From contig NZ_CP132342.1 in assembly GCF_040529055.1 (NCBI RefSeq), forward strand, positions 2,354,001-2,418,000: a DNA stretch of 64,000 bases, read 5' to 3'. Below are positions 17,706 to 26,242 of the stretch, piece after piece. Under the pieces are notes generated by a model. It was not told the origin of the DNA. It did no database searches and worked only from the letters and a program-made list of their open reading frames with translations. The stretch is from Xanthomonas sontii (GTDB lineage: Bacteria > Pseudomonadota > Gammaproteobacteria > Xanthomonadales > Xanthomonadaceae). How positions within the stretch are numbered: position 1 is the first letter of the stretch; each line of letters opens with the position of its first letter. Made by a program: the position numbers and the translations under genes.

Positions 17706-18317
17706 ATGAATACCGCGCCCGCTCCTTCCTCCGACGACGGCGCCGCTTCCGGCGGTGGCCGCAACAACCGGCTCAGTGCCGAAGACTGGGCGCAGGCCGC
17801 CCTGGACCTGATCGCCGAACAGGGCGTCAGCGCGGTGGCGGTGGAGCCGCTGGCGCGGCGCCTGGGCGTCACCAAGGGCAGCTTCTACTGGCACTTCCCC
17901 TCGCGCGATGCGCTGCTGCAGGCCGCGCTGGAGCGCTGGGAACTGGTCGAGCAGCAGCAGGTGTTCGGCAGCCTGGAAGAGGTGCCGGATCCGCGCACGC
18001 GGCTGCGCGCGCTGTTCCAACTGGTCGCGCACGAGGTCAAGCCGCACATCATCTACAGCGAGTTGCTGAAGGCGCTCGATCATCCCGCGGTGCGGCCGGT
18101 GATCGACCGGGTCTCGCAGCGGCGCATGGAGTATCTGATTGCCTCGTTCCGCCAGGCCGGGCTCAGCCGGACCGATGCGCAACATCGCGCACGCCTGGCC
18201 TATGCCGCCTACGTCGGCTTCCTGCAGCTTTCGCTGCAATTGCACCAGCCCAAGCAGGCGCGCGAGGACTTCGAAGCCTACGTCGAACACGTCATCGTGA
18301 CCTTGATTCCCGGCTGA
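17706..18317 (+). CDS. TetR/AcrR family transcriptional regulator of the fadE operon
   Basis: A 203-residue regulator. The helix-turn-helix is in about 22-65 (DWAQAALDLIAEQGVSAVAV, then LARRLGVTKGSFYWHFPSRDALL), followed by an all-helical ligand-binding domain. The gene is divergent from the hydrolase-fadE operon, with matching palindromes in between, so it probably represses that operon and responds to an acyl-CoA or fatty acid. The ATG at 17706 also lacks a clear ribosome binding site; TTAAAT lies seven bases upstream and could be a -10 giving a leaderless message. The stop overlaps the next gene (TGATG). Confidence 0.9.
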   Translation: MNTAPAPSSDDGAASGGGRNNRLSAEDWAQAALDLIAEQGVSAVAVEPLARRLGVTKGSFYWHFPSRDALLQAALERWELVEQQQVFGSLEEVPDPRTRLRALFQLVAHEVKPHIIYSELLKALDHPAVRPVIDRVSQRRMEYLIASFRQAGLSRTDAQHRARLAYAAYVGFLQLSLQLHQPKQAREDFEAYVEHVIVTLIPG

Positions 18318-19606
18318 TGGCGCAGGTGCCGGCTGCCGACGCGCTGGAAGCCGTGCAGCGGCACGTGGCCGAGGGCGACTACCGCGCCGCAGATGCGCTG
18401 TGCGAGCGTGCCCTGGACGCAGCGCCTGCCGATCTGGCGCTGCGCCGCGCGCATGCGCTGCTGCTGATGGACAGCGGTGCGTTCGCGCGCGCGGCCCAGG
18501 CCTGGACGCTGGTGGCCGCCGCCGAATCCAGTGCGGAGGCATGGAGCCGGAGCGCGATCTGCCTGGCCCGGCTCGGCGAGCATGCGCAGGCGCTGCCGGC
18601 GTTCGAACACGCCTTGCAGCTGGCCGCCGACGCGTTCCTGGTGCGGTTGTGGTACGCCGAAAGCCTGGATGCGCTGGGGCGCCATGACGACGCGCTGCCG
18701 ATGTACTTTGCCGCAGTGCGCGCGGCACAGGCCAAGGGACGCTGGCTCGATCAGGACACGACCGCGCCCGAATTGCGGGCGCGCGTGGTCGCTGCGATGC
18801 GGCGGATCGATCAGGGGCGGCACGCCGTGTTCGTCGCCGCGATCCAGCCATTGCTCGATCGCTTCGGCGAGGCCGCGTTGCGCCGGGTGATGGCGGCATT
18901 GCGCATTTATCTCGGGCTGCAGCCACGCCCGGCGGACGATGGCCAGCATCCGACCTTCCTATACATCCCGGAGCTGGACCCGTCGCCCTATCTGGGCGCC
19001 GCGCGGTTCCCCTGGTACGACCAACTGCAGGACGCCGCCGACGGAATCGTCGAAGAGGCGCACCAGGTCCTGGCGTCGCGGCAGTCGGTGCAGCCGTTCC
19101 TGGATTTCAGCAATGGCGCGTCGCCGCAGGACTATCTCGTCGGCCAGCGGGGCGACGGCGCCTGGGATGCCTATTTCTTCTTCCGGCACGGGCAAGCCTA
19201 CCCGGAGAACCTGCAGCGCTGCCCGCGCACGGCAGCCGCGTTGGCGCAGGTGCCGTTGACCCGGATCGAGGGACATGCGCCGGAAGTGTTGTTCTCGATC
19301 CTGGCGCCCGGCACCACGATCAAGCCGCATTACGGCGTGACCAACGCGCGCGTCGTGACCCACTTGCCCTTGATCGTGCCGCCGGACTGCGCGCTCGAGG
19401 TCGCCGGTATCGCCCATGCCTGGGAGGTCGGTCGCCTGGTCACGTTCAACGACACCTGCCTGCACCAGGCCTGGAACCACAGCGACCGGGTGCGGGTGGT
19501 GACGATCCTGGACACCTGGCACCCGGATCTGGACGAGGCCGAGACGCTGGCGCTGCGGCAACTGGTGGAGACGATCGGCGCGTTCAATCTACGCGCCGGC
19601 GGCTGA
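18317..19606 (+). CDS. TPR protein with C-terminal aspartyl/asparaginyl beta-hydroxylase domain
   Basis: A 429-residue protein. TPR-like helices fill about 1-140. A C-terminal AspH/LpxO-type domain (about 250-410) has PGTTIKPHYGVTN, then VVTHLPL with His349, LVTFNDTCLHQAWN with His383 and RVRVV with an Arg for 2-oxoglutarate. By comparison with human AspH, His349 and His383 are the iron ligands and no Asp ligand is needed. The family hydroxylates Asp/Asn in peptides or acyl chains of lipid A. The ATG overlaps the TetR stop, so it is translationally coupled to the regulator. It converges on the 2OG oxygenase-sulfotransferase genes, which share the TPR-plus-modifier theme. Confidence 0.85.
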   Translation: MAQVPAADALEAVQRHVAEGDYRAADALCERALDAAPADLALRRAHALLLMDSGAFARAAQAWTLVAAAESSAEAWSRSAICLARLGEHAQALPAFEHALQLAADAFLVRLWYAESLDALGRHDDALPMYFAAVRAAQAKGRWLDQDTTAPELRARVVAAMRRIDQGRHAVFVAAIQPLLDRFGEAALRRVMAALRIYLGLQPRPADDGQHPTFLYIPELDPSPYLGAARFPWYDQLQDAADGIVEEAHQVLASRQSVQPFLDFSNGASPQDYLVGQRGDGAWDAYFFFRHGQAYPENLQRCPRTAAALAQVPLTRIEGHAPEVLFSILAPGTTIKPHYGVTNARVVTHLPLIVPPDCALEVAGIAHAWEVGRLVTFNDTCLHQAWNHSDRVRVVTILDTWHPDLDEAETLALRQLVETIGAFNLRAGG

Positions 19607-19649
19607 GCCGCGCCTGCCGCGACCTGCGCCCTGCAGTTCGCGGCGACGC

Positions 19650-20216
19650 TCAGCGCTTGAACATCAGGTAGGTCGACAGGATGTACTTGTCGTTGGACAC
19701 CGGCGGCTCGCCGACGTGCTGGTACATCCAGTAAGGAGGGAACATCAGCAACCTGCCGGCGCGGGGCGCGGTTTCCACGTCGAGGTCGCAGAAACGGGTG
19801 GTCCCCCCTTCGCTGACGTCGTTGAGATACCACAGGAACACCATGTAGCGTTCCGAGACCGCGTCGACCGAGTCGAAATGCGGCTGGAAGCGATCGGTGC
19901 CACCCACCTGGTACTTCTTCAGGATAAGTCGGTCGATGGTCGGCCGGTACGGAATGGGCAGAGTCAGGCCCAGTGCCTGGTTGTAGCGGGCCAGGTAGTG
20001 TTCGATCCGGTCCAGGAAGAAGCCCAGGAAGGCCGGGTCGGCCAGCTTGCCGACGTCCAGTTCGGTCCAGTTGCTCTCGCCCAGCGCCGCATGCGTATTG
20101 CTGCCGTTGCGCAGGTGATGCGCGCGGGAAGATTCGAACCCGTCGATCAACTGTTGGCAGAACGCGGCGGGCAGGGCGTCGTCGTAGGTGCGGATGTAGT
20201 CGCTCAGCGCTTTCAT
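19650..20216 (-). CDS. 2-oxoglutarate/Fe(II)-dependent oxygenase (prolyl 4-hydroxylase-like)
   Basis: A 188-residue single-domain dioxygenase. The metal triad is His113-x-Asp115 (FQPHFDSV) and His167 (MYQHVGEP), with Lys177 positioned to bind 2-oxoglutarate. The fold and the YLNDVSEGGTTRF motif match the prolyl 4-hydroxylase family, but the protein is small and cytosolic with no peptide-binding domain. The ATG at 20216 overlaps the stop of the TPR-sulfotransferase gene, so both are made together. The target may be a peptide, the product of the sulfotransferase, or a ligand of the receptor upstream; none of this can be read from the sequence. Confidence 0.85.
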   Translation of the reverse strand: MKALSDYIRTYDDALPAAFCQQLIDGFESSRAHHLRNGSNTHAALGESNWTELDVGKLADPAFLGFFLDRIEHYLARYNQALGLTLPIPYRPTIDRLILKKYQVGGTDRFQPHFDSVDAVSERYMVFLWYLNDVSEGGTTRFCDLDVETAPRAGRLLMFPPYWMYQHVGEPPVSNDKYILSTYLMFKR

Positions 20217-22051
20217 GGGGTCGGCGCATCCAGGTCGTAGCCCCAGTGCGCGGCCACCGGCTGCAGGATAGGCAGCGCGTCGGCCAGCCAGGGTGCGTAG
20301 GGATGCCAGCGACCCACGGCGCGCTGGTTCACCGGCTCCACCACTTGCGCGTAGCTGGGGGTGCTGATGTAGCCCTTGCGTGCGGCATGCTGCGCGAAAT
20401 CGGCCAGGAATCCGGCCTGGTCGATGCCCAGGAAGTCGCCGATGCGTTGCACTTGCGTGGGGAAATCGCGCACCGTTTCCTCGTACTTGAGGATCAGCAA
20501 CTGCGGCTGCAGCAGCGCCTGATGGTGGATCCAGAAGCGCATCGCGTTCACGTAGCTCCTGGCCAGGCGCTCGAGCGTGGAGCACAGCACCATGAAGGCC
20601 GGCGAGCGGAAATTCTGCATGTAGCAGCTCAACAGCACATCGCAGGGATGGCGTAGGGCCAGGATGATCTTCGCGTCGGGGAACATGCGCATGATCACCG
20701 GCAGGCGCAACATGTTGAGCGGATTCTTGTCGACCAGTTGCTGGCCTGGGGCCAGGGCCACGACCTTGGCGACTTCCGCCCAGTACACCTGGCGCATCGC
20801 CGCGACCTGGGTCTGGTCCAGCGCGTCCAGGTCATACGGGTAGCGCTTGCCCTGCGCTTCCATCCATTCGATGCAGCGCTGCAGGATCGCGCGCTCGTCC
20901 ATCGACGCATAGCGCGGATGCGCATCGAGCATCTGCTCCAGCATGGTCGTGCCCGAGCGGGGAAAGCCGACGATGAACACCGGCGACGCGTCGCTGTCCG
21001 GCGCCGTGGCGTGCGGGTCCACCGCGAACGGAGTCTTCAGCCACAGGCTGGAGATCTGCAGCGGCTCTTCGCCGGAGTGGGCGATGTCCGGCATGGTCTC
21101 TGCGGCGAGCTTGAACTGCAGGGCGTGCGCCTTCTCCAGCATGGCCATCGCCGCGGCAGGCTCGCCTTGCTTGTCGTCGATGCCGGCCAGCGCAAAATAG
21201 GCGTTGGCCTCGATCTGCACCTGCGGCCGCAGGGCCAGCAGTTCGGTGTTGGCGCCGCGTGCCGCGGCGTAGTCCTTGCGGCGCAGCGCCAGCGCCGACT
21301 GCAGTTGCAGCAGGTCGATGCGGGTCTGCCTGTCGTCCTGCACGGCGATGGCGCGCGCCTGCTGCCACAGCGCCTCGGCCTGGGCGATGCGATTGGTGCG
21401 CTCGTGCAATTGCGCCAGGCGGATCAGGTTGGAGAGCGACGGCGCCTGACTGTGCTGCGTCTGCGACAGCAATGCCTCGGCTTCGTCGGTTCTGCCGACC
21501 TGGATCAGTGCACCTGCAAGGTCCTCGCGCAGGTCGTCGGGCAGGTGCGGCCACACGGCGGGTGGTGGGAGCAGGGCGGCGGCGCGTTGCGCATCGCCGC
21601 ACTCGAAGCAGGCGATGGCGGCATGGATGCGCGCTTCCGGTTGCGCCGGATCCAGGTCGACCGCGTCGAGCAGTCGGTGTCGCGCGCGCGCGATGTCGCC
21701 CATGTCCAGCAACAGCAGGCCATGGTCGACGAGATAGTGATAGGTCTGCGGCGCCAGGGCGAGGGCCTGGTGGTAGGCCTGGTCGGCGTCGGCATGCTCG
21801 CCCAGGGTGCGCAGCGTCATGCCCAGATTGGCCCAGTGCGCCGACTCCTGCGGCTGCAGGTGGGTCAGGGTGCGGTAGTGCGCGGCCGCTCCGGCCACGT
21901 CGCCGCCTTGTTGCAGCGCCATCGCCAGCAGCGTGTGCCAGCCGGGATCGTGTGGCGTGGCGATCAGTGCCTGCCGGCACAGCTCGGCGGCCGTTTCCGC
22001 GTTGCCTTGTTCGATGAGATGGATCGCGTGTTGCAGCTGTGGTGCGTTCAT
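20213..22051 (-). CDS. TPR-sulfotransferase
   Basis: A 612-residue protein. Five or more tetratricopeptide-like repeats fill about 1-315 (motifs such as AHWANLGMTLRTLGEHADAD and AIACFECGDAQRAAAL). A sulfotransferase domain spans about 355-600. The PAPS 5'-phosphosulfate loop is VGFPRSGTTMLEQMLDAHP (PRSGTT at 364-369), and a 3'-phosphate-binding region fits ALRHPCDVLLSCYMQNF. It should transfer sulfate from PAPS to a hydroxyl or tyrosine of an unknown acceptor; TPR-sulfotransferases of this kind include protein-tyrosine sulfotransferases. It lies 78 bp after the TonB receptor gene, beyond a terminator, and overlaps the oxygenase gene. Confidence 0.87.
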   Translation of the reverse strand: MNAPQLQHAIHLIEQGNAETAAELCRQALIATPHDPGWHTLLAMALQQGGDVAGAAAHYRTLTHLQPQESAHWANLGMTLRTLGEHADADQAYHQALALAPQTYHYLVDHGLLLLDMGDIARARHRLLDAVDLDPAQPEARIHAAIACFECGDAQRAAALLPPPAVWPHLPDDLREDLAGALIQVGRTDEAEALLSQTQHSQAPSLSNLIRLAQLHERTNRIAQAEALWQQARAIAVQDDRQTRIDLLQLQSALALRRKDYAAARGANTELLALRPQVQIEANAYFALAGIDDKQGEPAAAMAMLEKAHALQFKLAAETMPDIAHSGEEPLQISSLWLKTPFAVDPHATAPDSDASPVFIVGFPRSGTTMLEQMLDAHPRYASMDERAILQRCIEWMEAQGKRYPYDLDALDQTQVAAMRQVYWAEVAKVVALAPGQQLVDKNPLNMLRLPVIMRMFPDAKIILALRHPCDVLLSCYMQNFRSPAFMVLCSTLERLARSYVNAMRFWIHHQALLQPQLLILKYEETVRDFPTQVQRIGDFLGIDQAGFLADFAQHAARKGYISTPSYAQVVEPVNQRAVGRWHPYAPWLADALPILQPVAAHWGYDLDAPTP

Positions 22052-22062
22052 TCCGGTCTGCC

Positions 22063-22099
22063 AAAAAAGAGGGCCGCGCGAATGCTTCGCGCGGCCCTC
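22063..22099 (-). terminator. Terminator between the TonB receptor and TPR-sulfotransferase genes
   Basis: A perfect 14-bp stem (GAGGGCCGCGCGAA and complement, 3-nt loop) is followed on the minus strand by TTTTTT. It lies in the 78-bp gap, ending about 12 nt before the sulfotransferase ATG, so it may attenuate the downstream genes. Confidence 0.92.
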
Positions 22100-22129
22100 G
22101 TCGTTACGTCAAGCGCGGACTGAGCGAAC

Positions 22130-25039
22130 TCAGAAGCTCATGCTGTAGCGAGCCCACAGGTAGCGGCCAACGGTGTCGAAGCTGTTCACGTCCGTGTTGG
22201 CGTTCAGCACGTTGTTCTGATACAGCATGGGCGGCTGCTTGTCGAACACGTTGTCCAGGCCCACTTCCACCTTCGAATTGAACCACGGCAGCGCGTAGTT
22301 CACGCTGACGCTGTGCAGGAAGTAGGAGCCGTAGCTCTTGACGATACCGCAGTACTGAGGCGCGTTAACCGGGTCGCAAGCAGCATCCGCGCTGACCTTC
22401 TGGCTGAGATCGGCACTGCCGACGTCAAACGGACCGACGTAGCGGATACGCCAGCTGGCGCCGAAGTCACCCTTCTGCCAGTTCACGAACAGGCGGCCGC
22501 GGACGCGCGAGTACAGGCCGTAGCTCTTGTTGTACGTGCCGGCGATATGGTTCACCACACCCGCCGGATCGTCCGGGTTGGTCTTGTTGTCGTAGCGCGC
22601 AATGTAGGTGCCGTCCAGACCGAAGGTGTAGCTACCCCAGGCGGTGTCCGGCAGGCGATAGCGCAGCGCCAGGTCCCAGCCCTTGGTATCCAGGCGGCCC
22701 AGATTGACGATCGGCTCGCGGATGAAGTTCACCTGGCCGTCGGAGTAACGGTTGATGAAGCCGCAGAACGGGCTGCTCTCGTCGCTGTAGCAGATGTTGG
22801 CCACGGTCTGCGCATCGGCACGGTTGATCGTGTCGTTCAGGTACAGACGCCAGTAGTCCAGGCTGGCCGAGAAGCCCGGCAGCCATTCCGGGTCGTACAC
22901 CACGCCCCAGTCGAACGACTTGCCCTGTTCCGGCTTCAGGTCGAAGCCGGCGGCGACCGAGCCCGACCACACGCCGGTGGTCTGCGACATGCCGCTCGGG
23001 GTGATGCCGGTGGCGCCCGGAATGGCGGTCGCACCCGCGCCCGCGCCGCACGCCGCTTCGTGGTTGCGTGCGGTGCCGGTGCGGCCGTAGCCGATGCAGG
23101 GGTCGGCGAAGTTCGGCGCATCGCCGCTGGCGCCGGCGTACAGGTTCTCGATCGTCGGGGCGCGGAACACCTCGGCGACCGTGCCGCGCAGCAGCAGGTT
23201 CTGGATCGGACGCCACTCCAGCTGCACCTTGCTGTTGGTGGTGTTGCCGAAGGTGTTGTAGTCGGAATAGCGCGAACCCAGGGTCAGCGCCAGCAGGTGC
23301 GCGAACGGGACCTCGGACAGCAGCGGGACGTACAGTTCGGCGTACAGCTCCTTGACGTTGTACTTGCCGCTCAGCGGGGTGCCGCAGGCTTCCTGCGAGA
23401 TGAAGCAGTTGCCGTTGGCGTTGGCGACGGCGATGTAGTCGACCGCGTTCTTCTGGTACTCCTCGCGCCAGGACACACCCACCGCCAGCTGCGAGGCGCC
23501 GGCCGGCAGCGTGAACAACTCGCCGTTGGCGTTGGCTTCGAAGCTGCGCATCTGGTAGGTGTTGGAGTAGGTCGGACGCGCCTCGTACTTGCCGAGCGTC
23601 GCAACCGTCTGCGGGTCGTTGATGTTGAAGATGTTCAACGGGGTGCAGCCGGCGATCACCGCCCCTGCGCTGCCGCACTTGACCACGCCATCGGTGTCGC
23701 GGAAGGACGGGCCCAGCGCGTCGCGCAGGCCGGCGTAGTACACGTAGCCGTAGCTGGTGTTCTCGCGGGTGTAGTGGCCGTAGTTCATGGCCGCGTCCCA
23801 CTTCCAGGTGCTGTCGCCGACGAAGCCTTCCAGGCCGGCCACGACCTGGTCGGTCACGGTGCTGTAGTAGGAGCGGCGCTGGCCCAGCGAGGTGAAGCGG
23901 GTCAGCAGCTGGTTGTACTGGTTGCCGCCATTGTCCGCACCGAAGTTGGTGCCGAACGGGTTGTAGAAGTTGTTGGCGGAGATCACCACCTTGTCGCCAC
24001 GGGCGTCGAACGGCAGCGGCGCGATCGCGAAGTTGGAGCTGGTCTTGTTGTGGTAGACCTGGGCGAAGGCGTTGATGCTGTCGGTGATCTGATAGTTCGC
24101 CAGGAAGAACGCGTTGGTGCGCTCCTGCGGCGTCATGATCAGGTTGGTGGCCTGGTAGTTGAAGGAGTCGGTCGCGCCGGAGTAGCAGCGGTAATCCCCC
24201 TGCGAGGCGCCGGTCGCGCCGGGCTTCAGGGTGACGGTCGAGCAGCCGCCGTACTGGGGACGCAGGGCGGTCGGCACGGTGATGCGGCCGCGCGGATTGC
24301 GGCTGGAGCCGAGCACGGTGACCGCGCCGCTGTACAGGTAGGTCGCGTCCTTGGAGTACTTGCGGTTGGCCGAGGAGATGCCATCGAACTTGTTGTAGTT
24401 CAGGCCGACCATGATGTTGCCGCGATCGCCGACCTGACCAAAGGTCAGCGAGCCGCCGCTGCGCGCGCCATCGCTCAGGTGCGTCGCCTGACCGTAGTCG
24501 ACGCTGACCGCCAGGCCTTCGAAGTCCTTGCGCAGGATGAAGTTGACCACGCCGGCCACGGCGTCGGAGCCGTACACCGCCGAGGCGCCGCTGGTCAGCA
24601 CTTCGATGCGCTCCACGGCGCTGGCGGGGATCGAGTTGACGTCGTTGTTGACGACGCGACGGCCGTTGACCAGCAGCAGGGTGCGCTCGTCGCCGAGGCC
24701 GCGCAGGTCGACCGAGGACTTGCCGTCGCCGCCGCCGTTGTTGACCGCCGGGCTGGCCGGCGCACCGGACATCGCCGGCAGTTCCTGCACCAGATCGCCG
24801 AGGGTCAGCTTGCCGGTCTGCTCGATCGCGGCGCGGTCGATCACCACCACCGGGCTGGCGGTTTCGGTTTCAACGCGGGCAACGCGCGAGCCGGTGACCT
24901 GGATGGTGTCCAGGGTCTTGGACGCATCGTTGGAGGAGCTGTCCTGGGCCGCGGCCGCGCCGGTGCTCAGCAGCGCGGTGGTGCCGGCAGCGAGTGCGAA
25001 CGCGATCGCGTCGCGCAAGCGATGGGTCTTGCAATTCAT
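22130..25039 (-). CDS. TonB-dependent outer-membrane receptor
   Basis: A 969-residue receptor. A signal peptide covers about 1-31, then a TonB box-like LDTIQVTGSRV, a plug domain (about 55-170, DLVQELPAMSG, RGLGDERTLLLVNGRRV, GSDAVAGVVNFILR) and a 22-strand barrel ending in RYSMSF with the terminal Phe. No FecA-type signalling extension is present. Several extracellular-loop regions carry paired cysteines (for example near CFISQEAC and CYSDESSPFC), suggesting disulfide-stapled loops. The subfamily imports larger substrates such as oligosaccharides or peptides; the ligand is unknown. A Clp/CRP-like site lies 140-154 bp upstream. Downstream are the TPR-sulfotransferase and 2OG oxygenase. Confidence 0.93.
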   Translation of the reverse strand: MNCKTHRLRDAIAFALAAGTTALLSTGAAAAQDSSSNDASKTLDTIQVTGSRVARVETETASPVVVIDRAAIEQTGKLTLGDLVQELPAMSGAPASPAVNNGGGDGKSSVDLRGLGDERTLLLVNGRRVVNNDVNSIPASAVERIEVLTSGASAVYGSDAVAGVVNFILRKDFEGLAVSVDYGQATHLSDGARSGGSLTFGQVGDRGNIMVGLNYNKFDGISSANRKYSKDATYLYSGAVTVLGSSRNPRGRITVPTALRPQYGGCSTVTLKPGATGASQGDYRCYSGATDSFNYQATNLIMTPQERTNAFFLANYQITDSINAFAQVYHNKTSSNFAIAPLPFDARGDKVVISANNFYNPFGTNFGADNGGNQYNQLLTRFTSLGQRRSYYSTVTDQVVAGLEGFVGDSTWKWDAAMNYGHYTRENTSYGYVYYAGLRDALGPSFRDTDGVVKCGSAGAVIAGCTPLNIFNINDPQTVATLGKYEARPTYSNTYQMRSFEANANGELFTLPAGASQLAVGVSWREEYQKNAVDYIAVANANGNCFISQEACGTPLSGKYNVKELYAELYVPLLSEVPFAHLLALTLGSRYSDYNTFGNTTNSKVQLEWRPIQNLLLRGTVAEVFRAPTIENLYAGASGDAPNFADPCIGYGRTGTARNHEAACGAGAGATAIPGATGITPSGMSQTTGVWSGSVAAGFDLKPEQGKSFDWGVVYDPEWLPGFSASLDYWRLYLNDTINRADAQTVANICYSDESSPFCGFINRYSDGQVNFIREPIVNLGRLDTKGWDLALRYRLPDTAWGSYTFGLDGTYIARYDNKTNPDDPAGVVNHIAGTYNKSYGLYSRVRGRLFVNWQKGDFGASWRIRYVGPFDVGSADLSQKVSADAACDPVNAPQYCGIVKSYGSYFLHSVSVNYALPWFNSKVEVGLDNVFDKQPPMLYQNNVLNANTDVNSFDTVGRYLWARYSMSF

Positions 25040-25179
25040 TGGCTCTCTCTCCGAAAGGTGTATGTCAGCTGAGTTCTCCTGCGGAGGCGCCGAAATGCGA
25101 TGCCAAAAACCGCGGGGTGAGCCGATGTTAACTTTGTCTTCAGAGAAATTAAAGAGTCGTTAATGAGGGCGCAATTTGC

Positions 25180-25193
25180 GTGATGTATATCAC
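25180..25193 (-). promoter_or_regulatory. Clp/CRP-like site upstream of the TonB receptor gene
   Basis: A symmetric GTGA-TGTATA-TCAC sits 141-154 bp before the receptor start. It matches the GTGA-N6-TCAC core recognised by CRP and its Xanthomonas relative Clp. Binding is inferred. Confidence 0.6.
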
Positions 25194-25208
25194 GCTCGAT
25201 CAGGCAAT

Positions 25209-25240
25209 AAAAAAGCCTCCGTGCGGAGGCTTTTTCTTTT
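25209..25240 (-). terminator. Bidirectional terminator downstream of the beta-barrel gene
   Basis: AAAAAAGCCTCC, GTGC loop, GGAGGCTTTTTC. On the minus strand it ends the gene that stops at 25267, isolating the receptor promoter. Confidence 0.93.
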
Positions 25241-25266
25241 CCTGACAACAGGTTGCAAGTGTTCGG

Positions 25267-26127
25267 CTACAGATCCTGCTCGTAGCGCACGTAGGGGATG
25301 GTCCCCTCTTCGGTGCTGATGTTGTTCGGCGAGAACGGGTTCTTGCCGCGGGTGATGACGTTCTCGGCACCCACGGTCAGCTGGCCGCTCCACGGCGTGC
25401 GCCAGGTCAGGCCTACGCCCAGGCCGGTCCACTTGCCGGGTTGGCCGGGGGCGTCGACGACACGGCCGATCACGTTGGCGCTGAACGAGCCGTAGCCGCC
25501 GCCGATGCTCAGGCTCTTGCTATCCCAGCGGTCAAGCATGGCCGGGGTGGCGTCGGCGATCGGCACCAGGCGGGCCTTGGCGTAGGTGCCGCCGATCGAG
25601 ACGAAGCCCTCGCGGCCGATGTTCTGCTGCGCGAAGACGGTCAGGTCGTTCTGCTCCATCCGCATCGACGGCGTCTTGTTGGCGCCGGCCAGCCAGGCGG
25701 GGAGGTTCTCGCGGCCGGTGCCCGCCGACAGCGACAGGCGCCCGCCGGGGCGGTTGAAGGTGGTGGTGGCGGCGACATGGTGGCCGGTGGTGCCGTCGTC
25801 GTCGCCCAGGCTGGCCAGCATGCAATGGCTGGCCAAGCCGCTGATGCTGCCGCCGCTGGCGCTGTTGCACAGCAGGCCCAGCGAGTCGCCGGAGGACAGG
25901 CCGAACGCCGCATCCAGGGAGTTGCGGCCGAAATGCCAGCGCGCGCCGACCGCCTGTTCGCCGGTGGGTTCCAGGTACAGCAGCGCCTCGACCTTGCCGC
26001 TGCCCTTGTTCCAGACCGGCAGCACGGTGCGGTCGTGACCAGTGGCGGGCTTGCTCTGCGCGTGCGCGCCCGTGCTCGCCGCAAGGGCGATCAGCAGGGC
26101 GAGCGGTAGGCGCAGGAAGGGTCGCAT
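25267..26127 (-). CDS. Predicted secreted beta-barrel protein, function unknown
   Basis: A 286-residue protein with a signal peptide (about 1-23, ending AHAQ). It has alternating hydrophobic/polar strands with many Gly and aromatic residues (VGARWHFGRNSLDAAFGL, LSIGGGYGSFSANVIGRV, GLGVGLTWRTPWSG), as in an outer-membrane beta-barrel. Two cysteines near 87 and 101 could form a disulfide. I do not recognise the family. It stands alone between two terminator-bounded units. The ATG at 26127 fits the signal peptide; another in-frame ATG at 26154 is possible. Confidence 0.7.
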   Translation of the reverse strand: MRPFLRLPLALLIALAASTGAHAQSKPATGHDRTVLPVWNKGSGKVEALLYLEPTGEQAVGARWHFGRNSLDAAFGLSSGDSLGLLCNSASGGSISGLASHCMLASLGDDDGTTGHHVAATTTFNRPGGRLSLSAGTGRENLPAWLAGANKTPSMRMEQNDLTVFAQQNIGREGFVSIGGTYAKARLVPIADATPAMLDRWDSKSLSIGGGYGSFSANVIGRVVDAPGQPGKWTGLGVGLTWRTPWSGQLTVGAENVITRGKNPFSPNNISTEEGTIPYVRYEQDL

Positions 26128-26242
26128 CAGCAATCTGAGACTTGGGGCGGGCACGAAAGTTCCCGCCGGACAGGGTGGTCGATGCTAGAGGGTTTATGTT
26201 TCTTTAACAAGTCGGACTCCCCAGTCGCGACGCGCGTTTCAG

